Of a stretch of 64,000 nt of DNA, positions 53,392 to 62,890 are shown one piece after another (within the stretch, counting starts at the first letter, position 1; each line of letters starts with the position of its first letter). The stretch comes from Rhodohalobacter sp. 614A. Lineage in GTDB: Bacteria; Bacteroidota; Rhodothermia; Balneolales; Balneolaceae. The notes beneath the pieces are model-generated. The model saw only the letters and a program-made list of their open reading frames with translations, made no database searches and was not told where the DNA came from. The stretch lies in assembly GCF_021462415.1 (NCBI RefSeq), contig NZ_JAKEDS010000003.1, forward strand, positions 124,001 to 188,000, given 5' to 3'. A program made the translations under genes and the position numbers.

Positions 53392-54417
53392 CTATCCAAT
53401 TGCTTTTCGTACAGCCGGTGCCACTTTTGTAGCAAATAACTCAATAGATCGGAGTAATTTTTTGTGAGGAATACTGCCTACACTCATCTGAATGAGAAAA
53501 CGATCATGGCCAAAAATCTCATATTGGTGAAGAATTTTGTCTATCACCTGCTGAGGACTCCCGACAACATTTGCTCCATGAAGTCCGATAGAGGCGTCAA
53601 ATTGTTGCCGGCTCATGGGCGACCAACCTCTCTCCTTTCCTATTTTGTCCATCACCTGTTTGAATGCGGGAAAAGCAATATCCGCAGCTTCCTGGGAGGT
53701 ATCTGCAATAAAACCATGCGAATTGATACTCAGAGCCTGGGGTTCCTGTCCGTTTTCCCCGGCTCCTCTTGCATGTAAATCTGCAAAAGGTTTGAATTGT
53801 GCCGGTTGTCCCCCAATGATGGCAAGTGCCATCGGCAAACCCAAAGCACCCGTTCTGTAAGCAGATTGAGGAGTACCGCCAACTGCCACCCAAACCGGCA
53901 ACGGAGATTGTATTGGCTGTGGATAAACATTTCTTCCGGAAATGGATGGACGATATTTCCCGCTCCAATTCACAGTTTCATTCTCTCGCAGAGTTAGCAG
54001 AAGGTCCAATTTCTCGGCGAAAAGTTCATCATAATTATTCAAATCGTACCCGAACAGTGGAAATGATTCAATAAATGATCCCCGGCCAACCATGATTTCC
54101 GCCCTCCCCTTTGAAAGCAAATCCAGTGCAGAGAATTGCTGGTAAACACGCACGGGATCTTCTGATCCCAAAACAGTTACAGCACTTGAAAGCCGAATGT
54201 TTTTTGTGCGGGCTGCCGCTGCCGCCAGAATAACCGAAGGCGCAGACGAAACATATTCCTCCCGGTGATGCTCTCCAATTCCCACTACATCCAGACCGGA
54301 TTCATCAGCCAGCTCTATCTCTTCAAGAAGATTACTTAACCTGTCTGAAGGATGAAGAAGTTGCCCGGTTTCTGAATCCGGAGTGTTTTCGACGAAAGTA
54401 TATAGTCCTAATTCCAT
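53392..54417 (-). CDS. LLM-class flavin-dependent oxidoreductase
   Basis: This 341-residue protein fits the bacterial luciferase-like fold. It begins [14 protein letters not shown] and has [44 protein letters not shown], then [29 protein letters not shown] and a C-terminal [26 protein letters not shown]. These are the signature segments of flavin-using LLM monooxygenases. It is a single gene between convergent and divergent neighbours. Substrate unknown. Confidence 0.9.
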   Translation of the reverse strand: MELGLYTFVENTPDSETGQLLHPSDRLSNLLEEIELADESGLDVVGIGEHHREEYVSSAPSVILAAAAARTKNIRLSSAVTVLGSEDPVRVYQQFSALDLLSKGRAEIMVGRGSFIESFPLFGYDLNNYDELFAEKLDLLLTLRENETVNWSGKYRPSISGRNVYPQPIQSPLPVWVAVGGTPQSAYRTGALGLPMALAIIGGQPAQFKPFADLHARGAGENGQEPQALSINSHGFIADTSQEAADIAFPAFKQVMDKIGKERGWSPMSRQQFDASIGLHGANVVGSPQQVIDKILHQYEIFGHDRFLIQMSVGSIPHKKLLRSIELFATKVAPAVRKAIG

Positions 54418-54656
54418 GTTTCAAATCATTATCAGGCCATTGTGAAAGAAAGCAATCTTATAGTATTAATTAGGCTTCGGGATCACAATGACTTTTTAAA
54501 ATCCATTATTGAATGAATCAAAATAGCGATTCAAATCGTTCAATATTAAACAAAATATTGACGAGATAATATGCAATTCAAAAATCAGAGAAATAGTTCA
54601 AGAATCAATATCTTTAGTAAATCTTTTGTTTAGAAATATTCATGTAATCTTTTGAT

Positions 54657-55145
54657 ATGTCAGAGAAACCGATTGTTGGAGTTGTAATGGGCAGCGATAG
54701 TGACTGGCCTACCATGAAGGAAGCCGCCGAAATATTGGAACAATTTGGAATTTCGTTTGAAAAACGTGTGGTTTCAGCCCACAGAACTCCGGATTTAATG
54801 GCTGATTATGGAAAAACAGCGCGCAATCGCGGACTAAAAGTGATTATTGCCGGAGCCGGCGGGGCGGCTCATCTTCCCGGAATGTTAGCCGCTTACACAA
54901 CCCTCCCTGTCGTTGGCGTACCGGTAAAAACCACCGCCCTGGGTGGCGTTGACAGCCTCTACTCTATCGTACAAATGCCAAACGGCGTCCCTGTTGCAAC
55001 GGTAGCTATCGGCAAAGCTAAAAATGCAGGTTTGATGGCAGCACGAATTCTTGGAAGTGAAGACTCTGATGTAGCTGATAAACTGGAGAAGTACCATCAG
55101 GAGATGGCTGAAGAATCCCTCAAGAAAACTGAAAACCTGACATAG
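54657..55145 (+). CDS. purE: N5-carboxyaminoimidazole ribonucleotide mutase
   Basis: This 162-residue enzyme of purine synthesis has the N-terminal [14 protein letters not shown], the SAHRTPD motif with the catalytic His and the [26 protein letters not shown] core. It converts N5-CAIR to CAIR. PurK is not adjacent, unlike in many genomes; the next gene is an unrelated lipoprotein. Length is normal for class I PurE. Confidence 0.96.
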   Translation: MSEKPIVGVVMGSDSDWPTMKEAAEILEQFGISFEKRVVSAHRTPDLMADYGKTARNRGLKVIIAGAGGAAHLPGMLAAYTTLPVVGVPVKTTALGGVDSLYSIVQMPNGVPVATVAIGKAKNAGLMAARILGSEDSDVADKLEKYHQEMAEESLKKTENLT

Positions 55146-55185
55146 GACAAGAAACCTTCGGGTAATTAAACTGTTTTATAACCTT

Positions 55186-55977
55186 ATGAAGCAAACAGTT
55201 TACTTTCGCATCCATTTATTATTCATTATCAGCATAATTTGTGGGTTTGCCGTCATTTCCTGTGATACAAACGGGCAGCTTGAAACTTCGGAAAATAATA
55301 GCGGCAACGAGAAATTGCCGGATATAAATCTTCCGGCCATGTATACCGGAACAATTCCTTGTGCAGATTGCCCGGGGATTGACTATCACCTCATCATTGA
55401 AAAAGACCAGTTCATTGAAATTCTGCGCTATCAGGAACGATCTCCATCAGCATTTGAGGGAACCGGGACGTGGAAAATTGATGGAGATACCCTTACACTT
55501 TTACAACCCAACAATGAGAACTTTGGGAAAAAATTCCTGATCGGGCCGCAAACCTTAACATTTCTGGACAACAACAATCAACCCATTCGCGGGAATCTGT
55601 CCGAAATGTACGTATTAGAACGAACCGGCGACCAATCATCAATTCATGAACATCATCAAAAACTGGCAAAACAGGGATTTACTTTTTATGCCGGTGGAAA
55701 TGAACCATTCTGGTCGGTAAAAATGGATTCAATGAATAACTTCATTTTCGAGACACCAGATTCCTCTCAGCATTTTGAGAAGACGGATTCCACAAGAAAT
55801 ACTGATCAAATAATTTTTGAAGGAAACTCAGATTCTGGCCAAATCACTATTCAAGTGATGGACAACTATTGCCAGGATTCAATGAGCGGCTATTTATTCC
55901 CTCAAACCGTATCTGTAGTTTTAGCTCCAGCAAAAACGGATACACTTGCCGGTTGTGGACTTTTCCTAGACCGCTGA
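55186..55977 (+). CDS. NlpE-like copper-resistance-type lipoprotein
   Basis: This 263-residue lipoprotein (lipobox VISC, Cys26) has an NlpE N-terminal domain (MYTGTIPCADCPGIDYHLIIEKDQFIEILRYQER...GTWKIDGDTLTLLQP), with the CxxC motif of that family. A second domain (FYAGGNEPFWSVKMDSMNNFIFETPD...MDNYCQDSMSGYLFPQTVSVVL) is of the COG3650/META-like type. It should be in the periplasm or outer membrane and may sense or bind metal. Its last 12 bases overlap the convergent HAD gene. Confidence 0.85.
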   Translation: MKQTVYFRIHLLFIISIICGFAVISCDTNGQLETSENNSGNEKLPDINLPAMYTGTIPCADCPGIDYHLIIEKDQFIEILRYQERSPSAFEGTGTWKIDGDTLTLLQPNNENFGKKFLIGPQTLTFLDNNNQPIRGNLSEMYVLERTGDQSSIHEHHQKLAKQGFTFYAGGNEPFWSVKMDSMNNFIFETPDSSQHFEKTDSTRNTDQIIFEGNSDSGQITIQVMDNYCQDSMSGYLFPQTVSVVLAPAKTDTLAGCGLFLDR

Positions 55978-56727
55978 GGATTTGGCTGAATGCTCCCGGT
56001 TCAATTCAATAATCTGTTGATAGGCTTCCAAAACAGCATCCGTTGTTTCTGATTCAAAAGTGTGGGTACATTCCTTTACCGCACGAATGGCGTTTTTGGG
56101 AGAGTATGCCAATTTTACATTTTTCAGAGCCGGAATATCACCGCTTGTATCCCCGATATAAGCGATCTCATCAAGTGATATTCCCAGTTTATTGGCCAAC
56201 AGTTTCATTCCCTGAAGTTTGTTATTCCCGGGCATCAGCACGTTTACAGATACATCAGTCGTGTGAATTTCCAGATCGGGGAAATCAACTGAAACTTTTT
56301 CGCGGATTCTTTCATGTATTGCCTTCACCGTTTCAAGATCCGGACAGACTATTCCGGCATCCATCATTTTCGCAAATTCCAATTGTGCGATGGGAAAAGA
56401 AGGAAGCAGTTCTTTGAGCCATTGCTTCATTTTTCGAATGGGTTCCAGGGCTCCATCGTGACTCTCCAATGCGGTTTCAATCTTATTTCCCTCCCAGATG
56501 TAAAGTGCTGCACTTTCAAAAACAAATGGAATTCTTACATCCAGCCATTGTGCAACGGCTTCGGCATAAGGATACGGGCGTCCCGTACAAATTGTTAAAG
56601 GAGGAATATTTTCATCAACCCGGCTTTTTAGATTGAGCTCTCTGATTATATTGACGGTTTCCCACTTCGGAGTTCTAAATGGATATGAAATGCACCCGTC
56701 AAGATCGGTAACAAAAAGTTTAATCAT
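55966..56727 (-). CDS. HAD-superfamily phosphatase (Cof-like)
   Basis: This 253-residue protein has HAD motif I (LFVTDLDGCISYP, with DLD), motif II (TICTGRPYPYAEAV), a cap domain and the motif III/IV region (LGISLDEIAYIGDTSGDIPALKNVKLAYSPKNAIRAVKECTHTF, with GD..ND-like GDTSGD). It belongs to the Cof/phosphoglycolate-phosphatase-like HAD group. It starts 13 bases after the VWA gene on the same strand, so they are probably co-transcribed. Confidence 0.9.
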   Translation of the reverse strand: MIKLFVTDLDGCISYPFRTPKWETVNIIRELNLKSRVDENIPPLTICTGRPYPYAEAVAQWLDVRIPFVFESAALYIWEGNKIETALESHDGALEPIRKMKQWLKELLPSFPIAQLEFAKMMDAGIVCPDLETVKAIHERIREKVSVDFPDLEIHTTDVSVNVLMPGNNKLQGMKLLANKLGISLDEIAYIGDTSGDIPALKNVKLAYSPKNAIRAVKECTHTFESETTDAVLEAYQQIIELNREHSAKSSAV

Positions 56728-56740
56728 AGGAAATCAATTC

Positions 56741-57781
56741 TCAATTATCCTGCTTTTTTTCAAGCATTTTAGGTTTGGTTTCAGGGAAGAACAGCGTAAT
56801 CATCAAAAAGAATAATCCCACAACCAACAATATCTGGTACTGATTTTTATAATCAGCAAATTCCTGGCTTGAAAATTCTCCCCGTTCCAGTTCATCCAGT
56901 TTCGAAAAGAAAGGTTCAATATTATCACTCCCTGATCGTATTTCGTAATACTCTCCGCCACCTTCATTAGCAATATCCTGCATAGCTTCTGACTCAAGGC
57001 GTGTATTAATGGTGCTTCCATCCGAATCTCTCTCGTATGAAACCAGCGTTCCGTTTTCATTATAAACCGGAATTGGACTGCCATTTGGGGTTCCAATACC
57101 GACCGAGAAAATAATCACGCCATTATCTACCAAAGCGTTTAGTTGCGAATCGTATCCGCCTCCGTGGTTTTCGCCATCGCCCACAAATAAAAGCACATCA
57201 GATGCATTGCCTTGCTCCTGTTCTTCAAGAGAATTAAAACTTTCAAGGGCCGTTTCCATTGCTGCACTAAAATTGGTTCCGCCTGACGGCATCTGTTCGG
57301 AATTCACAATATCAATAAACAGCCGAAGAGCCGAATAATCCGTTGTAAATGGCACTTGCAGAAATGCTTGGTCTGTAAAAACAAGCAGCCCGATACGGTC
57401 GCCCTGCAAACGATTGATCAACCTGTTGATTTCAAATTTTGCTTTTTCAAGACGGCTTGGTCGTACATCTTCCGCATTCATGCTGGCAGAAAGATCAAGG
57501 GCTACCATCATATTTACACCTTTTCGCTGCACTTCCCGAACTTCGGTACCGATTTTTGGCCCGGCAAGTGCCACAATAAAAAAGAGAGTAGCTATCATAA
57601 AAGAGATAAGACGAACCTTATCCCCCGTTTGCCAAAAATTTTTCCTGAGCTGTTTTACAAGCCGGTCATCAAAGTATGCGGACCTGCGCTGGCTTTGTTG
57701 GCGCTTATACCACCAGTAGCCACCCCAAAGAAGTGGAATCAGCAATAAAAACCATAAATATAAACTGTCTTCCCAGATCAT
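56741..57781 (-). CDS. VWA-domain membrane protein (BatA/BatB-like)
   Basis: This 346-residue protein starts at ATG 57779-57781; a TTG at 57790 is weaker. Two N-terminal membrane segments (YLWFLLLIPLLWGGYWW and LISFMIATLFFIVALAGPKIG) precede a VWA domain with an intact MIDAS (ALDLSASMNAED, DxSxS) and a final membrane segment (ILLVVGLFFLMITLFF). BatA/BatB proteins link to MoxR-DUF58 operons, but none of those genes is adjacent here. It is followed by the HAD gene. Confidence 0.88.
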   Translation of the reverse strand: MIWEDSLYLWFLLLIPLLWGGYWWYKRQQSQRRSAYFDDRLVKQLRKNFWQTGDKVRLISFMIATLFFIVALAGPKIGTEVREVQRKGVNMMVALDLSASMNAEDVRPSRLEKAKFEINRLINRLQGDRIGLLVFTDQAFLQVPFTTDYSALRLFIDIVNSEQMPSGGTNFSAAMETALESFNSLEEQEQGNASDVLLFVGDGENHGGGYDSQLNALVDNGVIIFSVGIGTPNGSPIPVYNENGTLVSYERDSDGSTINTRLESEAMQDIANEGGGEYYEIRSGSDNIEPFFSKLDELERGEFSSQEFADYKNQYQILLVVGLFFLMITLFFPETKPKMLEKKQDN

Positions 57782-57904
57782 CTGTAGCAATTAATTTAGG
57801 TTCAAAAGATAACATTAATTCCTGTTTTTGTAAGGCTTCTTTTGCCAGGGATTTTTAATTTACAAACTCTAAGAGAATCGATCAGATCCTGCTATATTTA
57901 CGCA

Positions 57905-58450
57905 ATGAAATCTTTTTTAAAATCCGACATCGCCATTTTCCTGTTCAAGGTTTTTTGCATTTACCTTGTATGGTACATTGTGTACGAATTGTGGGTTTTG
58001 CCCAATGGCTACATTGACGTCCCGCTATCAAAAAATATTGCCTCCGTAAGCGCCGGAATTCTCACTTTTTTAGGTGAGGAAGTTTTTCTATACGGACGAG
58101 TTGTCGGTATTACGGGAGCCCCAGGAGTTGAAATTGTAGATGGCTGCAACGGCATTGCTGCGATTGGTCTTTTTCTTGGATTTATTTTCGCTTATCCCGG
58201 TGCGTGGATGCCGCGAGTTTATTTTTCCATTTTCGGGATTGCAATCATTTATCTCGTGAATGTAGCCAGAATTGTAAGCTTGTGTTTTATTCAAGAGTAC
58301 TGGCCCCAGGGATTTGAATTTACACACGATTATTCTACCACCGCCATTTTCTATATCGTCATATTTATTCTTTGGATGGTATGGGCAAATTTTGGAGATA
58401 CGGTAAATTCCGGAAAGAAAAGATCTCCAGTCACTTCCGCTCCCGCATAA
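57905..58450 (+). CDS. Small solitary exosortase/archaeosortase-family protein
   Basis: This 181-residue membrane protein starts at ATG 57905; the longer frame has no ribosome site. It has about five membrane segments and the exosortase catalytic triad: Cys81 in VDGCNGI, Arg122 in NVARIVSL and His141 in FTHDYSTT. Size fits the compact XrtF/XrtX-type enzymes of Bacteroidota. Exosortases remove PEP-CTERM-like tails and attach proteins to a surface carrier. No PEP-CTERM substrate gene is adjacent; the neighbours are a VWA protein and an MFS transporter. Confidence 0.82.
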   Translation: MKSFLKSDIAIFLFKVFCIYLVWYIVYELWVLPNGYIDVPLSKNIASVSAGILTFLGEEVFLYGRVVGITGAPGVEIVDGCNGIAAIGLFLGFIFAYPGAWMPRVYFSIFGIAIIYLVNVARIVSLCFIQEYWPQGFEFTHDYSTTAIFYIVIFILWMVWANFGDTVNSGKKRSPVTSAPA

Positions 58451-58459
58451 ATTCGGGTT

Positions 58460-59737
58460 TTAAGACGGTCTGTATTGAAATCCGTCCAGAATATCATCCG
58501 GAGTATCTTTTTCTTTTGGGGCAATTTTTGTGAGCCAGAACGAGCCGGATATAATCAACAGGATAGAAAAAGCGAGCATACATTCACGAATAGTGAGCCA
58601 CTCAAACTCCAGCATCAAAGACGCAACGGTCACGGAAACCGATTGTGCAAGTGTAAATAACAACCATTCCGTACTAAAAACCCTTCCCCTGAAAACATCC
58701 GGCGATCTCCGTTGAAGAAGAACCGTGCTCATCACCCAGTTTGAACCGGATGCCATGTGAGCGAGTAATACGAAAAGGCTCATAAAAATAATTGAATTGA
58801 GCCAGCTTGTTATACAGTACATCAACCCGCAAAAAATCATAAAAAGTCCCATAGCCCGTACCCAACTACTTTCCTGTCTGAAAAGTCTCCGTCCTAAAAC
58901 AGGGCCGATTCCGGTACCTATTCCGCGGGCCGCATACAGAATTCCGAGTCCCACACTTCCCATCAACAAAACATCTTCTGCGACAATAATCAGCATGTAA
59001 ACGAGTGCCCCAATACACATCGTAAAAGTACCTTTGGCTAATGCCGGACGAAGTACCGAACCGTTGTTTTTAAGGAAGCGAAAACCTTCCGTGATTCCCG
59101 TGAGAGGATTCCTGTATTTTCGTTTATCCTCTGCACTCATTTCAACCTGAGGAATATCTGCCTTGTAAATGTAATAAGCGGAGACTCCATAACTGATTGC
59201 GTTGATCACAAAAACCAAATTTGTACCAAAATAAGCCGTGGCAAAACCTCCGATGGCCATTCCTGTCGTAAAAATGATACTCCAGGAAGCTGCCGAGAGA
59301 ATGTTTGCATTTACCAGCTCTTCCGCCGTGGTAACATTGGGTATGGATGATGTTTTGGCCGGCTCAAAAATAGCTGAAAAAACCATTTGAATAGCCGTTA
59401 AAACATACGCCAGCCACAGCAATGCAGCAGAGTTGATAAAGATTAAACCCAATATTAGAAGGCCCCGTACCACATCACATAAAATCATAAGCTGCCGCCG
59501 GTTAAAGCGGTCTGTGATGTACCCGGCCAATGGAGATGAAAATGCAAGGCTGAGCATTTTTACTACAATGATCAATCCCAAAAGCAGTTCGGAACCGCTA
59601 TAAGTATGAATCAATGCGTAAACGGCAAGAAGGCCAAACCAATCACCAAAATTGGATATAATTTGGGCAAGCCACAGCCTGCGGTAGTTTCTATTGCCCA
59701 CTATAAGATCTATGTATGGCTGTAACTTCTCTTTCAC
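58460..59737 (-). CDS. MFS transporter (EntS/drug-efflux type)
   Basis: This 425-residue protein has about 12 membrane segments and the MFS motif A-like loop (GYITDRFNRRQLMILCDVVRGL, near 71-92). The N-terminus (NRNYRRLWLAQIISNFGDWFGLLAVYAL) is the EntS/major-facilitator MFS_3 form. The start is a GTG at 59735-59737 directly after an in-frame TGA, so no upstream extension is possible. It lies 23 bases downstream of dut on the same strand. Cargo unknown. Confidence 0.9.
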   Translation of the reverse strand: MKEKLQPYIDLIVGNRNYRRLWLAQIISNFGDWFGLLAVYALIHTYSGSELLLGLIIVVKMLSLAFSSPLAGYITDRFNRRQLMILCDVVRGLLILGLIFINSAALLWLAYVLTAIQMVFSAIFEPAKTSSIPNVTTAEELVNANILSAASWSIIFTTGMAIGGFATAYFGTNLVFVINAISYGVSAYYIYKADIPQVEMSAEDKRKYRNPLTGITEGFRFLKNNGSVLRPALAKGTFTMCIGALVYMLIIVAEDVLLMGSVGLGILYAARGIGTGIGPVLGRRLFRQESSWVRAMGLFMIFCGLMYCITSWLNSIIFMSLFVLLAHMASGSNWVMSTVLLQRRSPDVFRGRVFSTEWLLFTLAQSVSVTVASLMLEFEWLTIRECMLAFSILLIISGSFWLTKIAPKEKDTPDDILDGFQYRPS

Positions 59738-59760
59738 TCAGATTTGATCAGAAAATTCTG

Positions 59761-60201
59761 CTAAACTCCGGTACTTCCGAAGCCACCGTCTCCGCGTTTT
59801 GTTTTAGGGAGTTCAAACACTTTTTGGATTTCAATTTGTTGAAACTGGGCAATAACCATTTGTGCAATACGGTCGCCCCTATTGATCGTGAACGATTCCT
59901 CGCCATGATTAATCGCGATCACTTTTATCTCTCCCCTGTAGTCAGAATCGATAGTGCCGGGAGAGTTGAGCATTGTGATACCATGTTTATACGCCAAGCC
60001 GCTTCTTGGACGGATCTGTGCTTCGTAGCCATTTGGCAGAGCAAGTTTTATTCCAATAGGAATGAGAGCGCGTTTGCCCGGTTCCAGAGTTACAGGTTCG
60101 GTGATTGCCGCCCGTAAATCAAACCCGGCTGCGCCTTCGGTTTCGTACTCGGGTAAGGGTAAACCATCGGCGTGTTCCAGTTGTTGAAAAAAAACTTTAA
60201 T
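59761..60201 (-). CDS. dut: dUTPase, apparent ATT start codon
   Basis: This 146-residue trimeric dUTPase hydrolyses dUTP to dUMP. All five motifs are seen: [11 protein letters not shown] (I), [12 protein letters not shown] (II), [11 protein letters not shown] with the catalytic Asp (III), [10 protein letters not shown] (IV) and [10 protein letters not shown] (V). The frame opens at TAA and then runs without any ATG, GTG or TTG before motif I. A perfect AAGGAGG (60207-60213) lies 5 bases before ATT (60199-60201), which opens [17 protein letters not shown], the normal family N-terminus. The ATT overlaps the TAA stop of the upstream gene. A CTG further in would cut the first strand. Confidence 0.88.
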   Translation of the reverse strand: MKVFFQQLEHADGLPLPEYETEGAAGFDLRAAITEPVTLEPGKRALIPIGIKLALPNGYEAQIRPRSGLAYKHGITMLNSPGTIDSDYRGEIKVIAINHGEESFTINRGDRIAQMVIAQFQQIEIQKVFELPKTKRGDGGFGSTGV

Positions 60202-61027
60202 TGTTGCCTCCTTCTCGGCTGTATGAGATTAATTTTACTTTAACATTTCCAAAAATCACTTTCACATGGGCTTCTAACGGCACACGTAAATCACTCGTAG
60301 AAAACCATGATTTAAAATTTCCGCGGAACCCAAACGGCCCGTCAATATCTGCATGACCATTACTTAAATAGGTTTCAACCGGCTCATCGAATGCCTCGTA
60401 TTCCCGCATATCCGTTTCTTTGCTGCTTTGAGATCTCACATATCCCAATTCATTCTCAATATACACGGGCAGTTCGTAGGGAGTTTCTTCTCCGGCAAAC
60501 ATTCTTGAGTAATAAAATATCGTATCCCCGCCACTGGCCGGTTCAACCAGATCGAGCGATTCCATGAATTCTCCGTGTTCATAAAACCGAACCTTGCTGC
60601 TGTCTCTGTCAAAAACTATTCGAACGCTGTTTGGCTCATCATCGTGGAAATCATTCCGCCAAAAAATAAAACTGTATGGCCACTTTTCATTGAACTGAAA
60701 GAGGTTTTCATAGCTCACCAGTTTCTCGCCGATTAAAATATTCTTGCTGTTTGATTCCATCATTGTTTGCAGGTGATACACTTCCTGCCCTTCATAAGTA
60801 GTGTCCGGCAAAAGCTTTACCTCAATCCACCCGAGCGTAAACCAACCGTAAGTAACCTCGTATCGAAACACCTCTCTCGCATCAAGCATCATCTGCATCG
60901 TGGGCGGTTCGTCTCGTTGAAAAGTAAACTCCGACTGCGCTGAGAGATCAGGCGTAATCAGGAACAGGCACAAAAAGGATAAGATGCCGGATTTAATCAA
61001 CAAATGTTTCAAACGCGTCCTCATCAT
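60197..61027 (-). CDS. DUF3108 family secreted protein
   Basis: This 276-residue protein has a signal peptide ([26 protein letters not shown]) and the DUF3108 core ([24 protein letters not shown]...[12 protein letters not shown]...[19 protein letters not shown]...FYYSRMFA). The family occurs in the periplasm and its function is unknown. Its start overlaps the end of the arsC/spx-like gene by 35 bases, and its stop overlaps the dut start. That suggests translational coupling. Confidence 0.85.
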   Translation of the reverse strand: MMRTRLKHLLIKSGILSFLCLFLITPDLSAQSEFTFQRDEPPTMQMMLDAREVFRYEVTYGWFTLGWIEVKLLPDTTYEGQEVYHLQTMMESNSKNILIGEKLVSYENLFQFNEKWPYSFIFWRNDFHDDEPNSVRIVFDRDSSKVRFYEHGEFMESLDLVEPASGGDTIFYYSRMFAGEETPYELPVYIENELGYVRSQSSKETDMREYEAFDEPVETYLSNGHADIDGPFGFRGNFKSWFSTSDLRVPLEAHVKVIFGNVKVKLISYSREGGNN

Positions 61028-61334
61028 ACCCTACCAAAATTGCTTCTCCGCTAATTAAAACGGGTCTTTTTATCATTGTTTGGTTCTTAAGAAGCTCTTC
61101 AAAAAGTTCATCGTCACCTAAGTCCTGATCCTTTAAACCCAGCTTTCTCCATTTCATTCCTCTTTTATTGACCAGAGTATCCAGGCCAACACGGTGAACA
61201 AACTCCTCCAGTTCTTCGCGTGAAAGGGGCTCTTTTTTTACATCAAAAAACTCAAACTCAATATCATTTTCCTTCAACCACTTTTTGGTTTTTCGGATTT
61301 TATCGCAGTTGTTGATTCCGTAAACTTCTATCAT
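60993..61334 (-). CDS. ArsC/Spx-family (YffB-like) protein
   Basis: This 113-residue thioredoxin-fold protein begins MIEVYGINNCDKIRKTKKWLKENDIEFEFFDVKKEPLSREEL. The single CDKIRK Cys is the YffB/Spx pattern and not the CxxC of Spx proper. [19 protein letters not shown] carries the conserved RP-xx-xx-G segment. It may be a glutathione-linked reductase or an Spx-type factor. It is the first gene of the leftward cluster with DUF3108 and dut. Confidence 0.87.
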   Translation of the reverse strand: MIEVYGINNCDKIRKTKKWLKENDIEFEFFDVKKEPLSREELEEFVHRVGLDTLVNKRGMKWRKLGLKDQDLGDDELFEELLKNQTMIKRPVLISGEAILVGYDEDAFETFVD

Positions 61335-61403
61335 AAAAATTTTAAATTACATTAAACTTCAAAATACAACTTTTTACCGGCTTTTTTGAACCGGAATTAA
61401 TCA

Positions 61404-61949
61404 TTGTTTCTCACATTTAATCAATCTTTCATCATTTTGTCTTCTCCAAAACTGAACCGAATAACCGTTGCTTTTGTTTCCCTTTTTGTTCTCTTGATGA
61501 TCTCCTGCACCCAAAGTGATGACCAACGGGAGTTTGAGAAACAGGCCATCAGCTTACCCGAAAATTTTACCCAAACTGACAATAACGGACAAATTGTTGA
61601 CAATAATACCGATCCCGACGACTGGCGAATTGCTCCTTTTTTCCAAGGATTTGTTTATATGGACGAACCACCTTTCCCTAATGCTCTATTGTCAAATCAG
61701 CGCTTGACGATTAATTTCTTTGTAACCGATACCGGTGCCCTTTCAGGTTTTCGAGTATTAGCTTTATATGATAGAACTACTGTAAAACCTGTCTCTCCGG
61801 ACATGACTGTTTATAGTAGCTTGAATACAATCTCTTTAGATCCATTAGACATTGCGCAATTTCCACAAAATCCGGTCGGACTATACAGGATTATTATTGA
61901 AGATGATCGCGGAAATATTATCAGCTACGGAGATATTAAAATTGAGTAA
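61404..61949 (+). CDS. Lipoprotein of unknown function
   Basis: A 181-residue predicted lipoprotein (lipobox LMISC). The only starts near the N-terminus are TTG codons at 61404 and 61437. The second gives the neater signal (MSSPKLNRITVAFVSLFVLLMISC), so the start is uncertain. The mature part is beta-rich with an Ig-like strand pattern (FFVTDTGALSGFRVLALYDRT...GLYRIIIEDDRGNIISYGDIKIE). I do not recognise the family. Confidence 0.6.
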   Translation: MFLTFNQSFIILSSPKLNRITVAFVSLFVLLMISCTQSDDQREFEKQAISLPENFTQTDNNGQIVDNNTDPDDWRIAPFFQGFVYMDEPPFPNALLSNQRLTINFFVTDTGALSGFRVLALYDRTTVKPVSPDMTVYSSLNTISLDPLDIAQFPQNPVGLYRIIIEDDRGNIISYGDIKIE

Positions 61950-62118
61950 AATTCTATTCCCGCTGATCTGTTTTTAGGAAGCTGAACATCAAGCTAAAAC
62001 ATTCATCGAACATTGCAGTTTAGAAATTCCTGTCTGGTTATTTTATTCGCTCATTTAAAATCAGATAAATATTTCTTTTTTTGATTGTCATTCGTTTACA
62101 GAGAATCTATTTTTAAGT

Positions 62119-62391
62119 ATGCCTAAAAGTAAATTAACCGATTCGGAGAAATCGATACTCAAAGAGTTGATCTTTCCGGAATCATTCGAACATATACAAG
62201 AAGAGACGGGGCTAACCTATGGATCGATCCGGGATGATCTTATCAAATTGATCAACCACGGATTTATTGAAGTGTATGAAAAAGATCTGACCAAAAGCGT
62301 TTCTCCCTTTTACGATTCCGACAACATCGATCAATTCTCTTTTAAGGCTACTAAACGTGGACTAAAAAGCATCCAGAACTATGCATTTTGA
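62119..62391 (+). CDS. Small winged-helix protein
   Basis: A 90-residue protein with a winged-helix pattern (LTDSEKSILKELIFPESFEHIQEETGLTYGSIRDDLIKLINHGFIEVYEK...FKATKRGLKSIQNY). It has no cofactor motif. Its stop overlaps the biotin carrier start (the ATG at 62381 lies inside it), so the two genes are translationally coupled. It may regulate the biotin-dependent carboxylase genes, but this is inferred from position. Confidence 0.7.
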   Translation: MPKSKLTDSEKSILKELIFPESFEHIQEETGLTYGSIRDDLIKLINHGFIEVYEKDLTKSVSPFYDSDNIDQFSFKATKRGLKSIQNYAF

Positions 62392-62890
62392 AAGCAAAAT
62401 AAATGGTGATGTATTCAATGTTGAGCTTAATGATCAACAGACTGAAGCTGTAGTTGACGATACAACAATCCCTTTAGAAGTGATTGTTCAAAAATCCGGG
62501 AGAATGTTATTCAGAACGGGAACTAAACTTTATAAAATCGATAACATTGAAGTGAATGGACATAACATTTCGTTCACCATCAATGGCAGTTATTTTGAAG
62601 CTACTGTAAAAGATGAGCAGGATCTGTTGCTCGAAAAACTTGGCTTCCATTCCGGGGCCGCAGCATCGGCAGGAAGTTTAAATGCTCCCATGCCGGGCAA
62701 AATTCTTGAATTGCTGATAACTGAAGGAGTTAGCGTTGAAGAAGCGCAGCCGGTTTTGATTCTGGAAGCAATGAAAATGGAGAACGAATTGAAATCTCCC
62801 ACAAATGGTGTAGTTTCTAAATTGCATGTACAACAAGGAGATAACGTAGAAAAAAATCAATTACTGATAGACATAGAACCCAGTGGATAA
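62381..62890 (+). CDS. Biotin carboxyl carrier protein of an acyl-CoA/pyruvate carboxylase
   Basis: This 169-residue protein has an N-terminal beta domain and a C-terminal biotinyl domain (about 95-169). The biotin-acceptor Lys is in LILEAMKMENELKSP, and APMPGKILELLI starts the lipoyl/biotinyl fold. The carboxylase subunits are not in the window. It starts inside the winged-helix gene and its last 8 bases overlap the murA start. Confidence 0.9.
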   Translation: MHFESKINGDVFNVELNDQQTEAVVDDTTIPLEVIVQKSGRMLFRTGTKLYKIDNIEVNGHNISFTINGSYFEATVKDEQDLLLEKLGFHSGAAASAGSLNAPMPGKILELLITEGVSVEEAQPVLILEAMKMENELKSPTNGVVSKLHVQQGDNVEKNQLLIDIEPSG

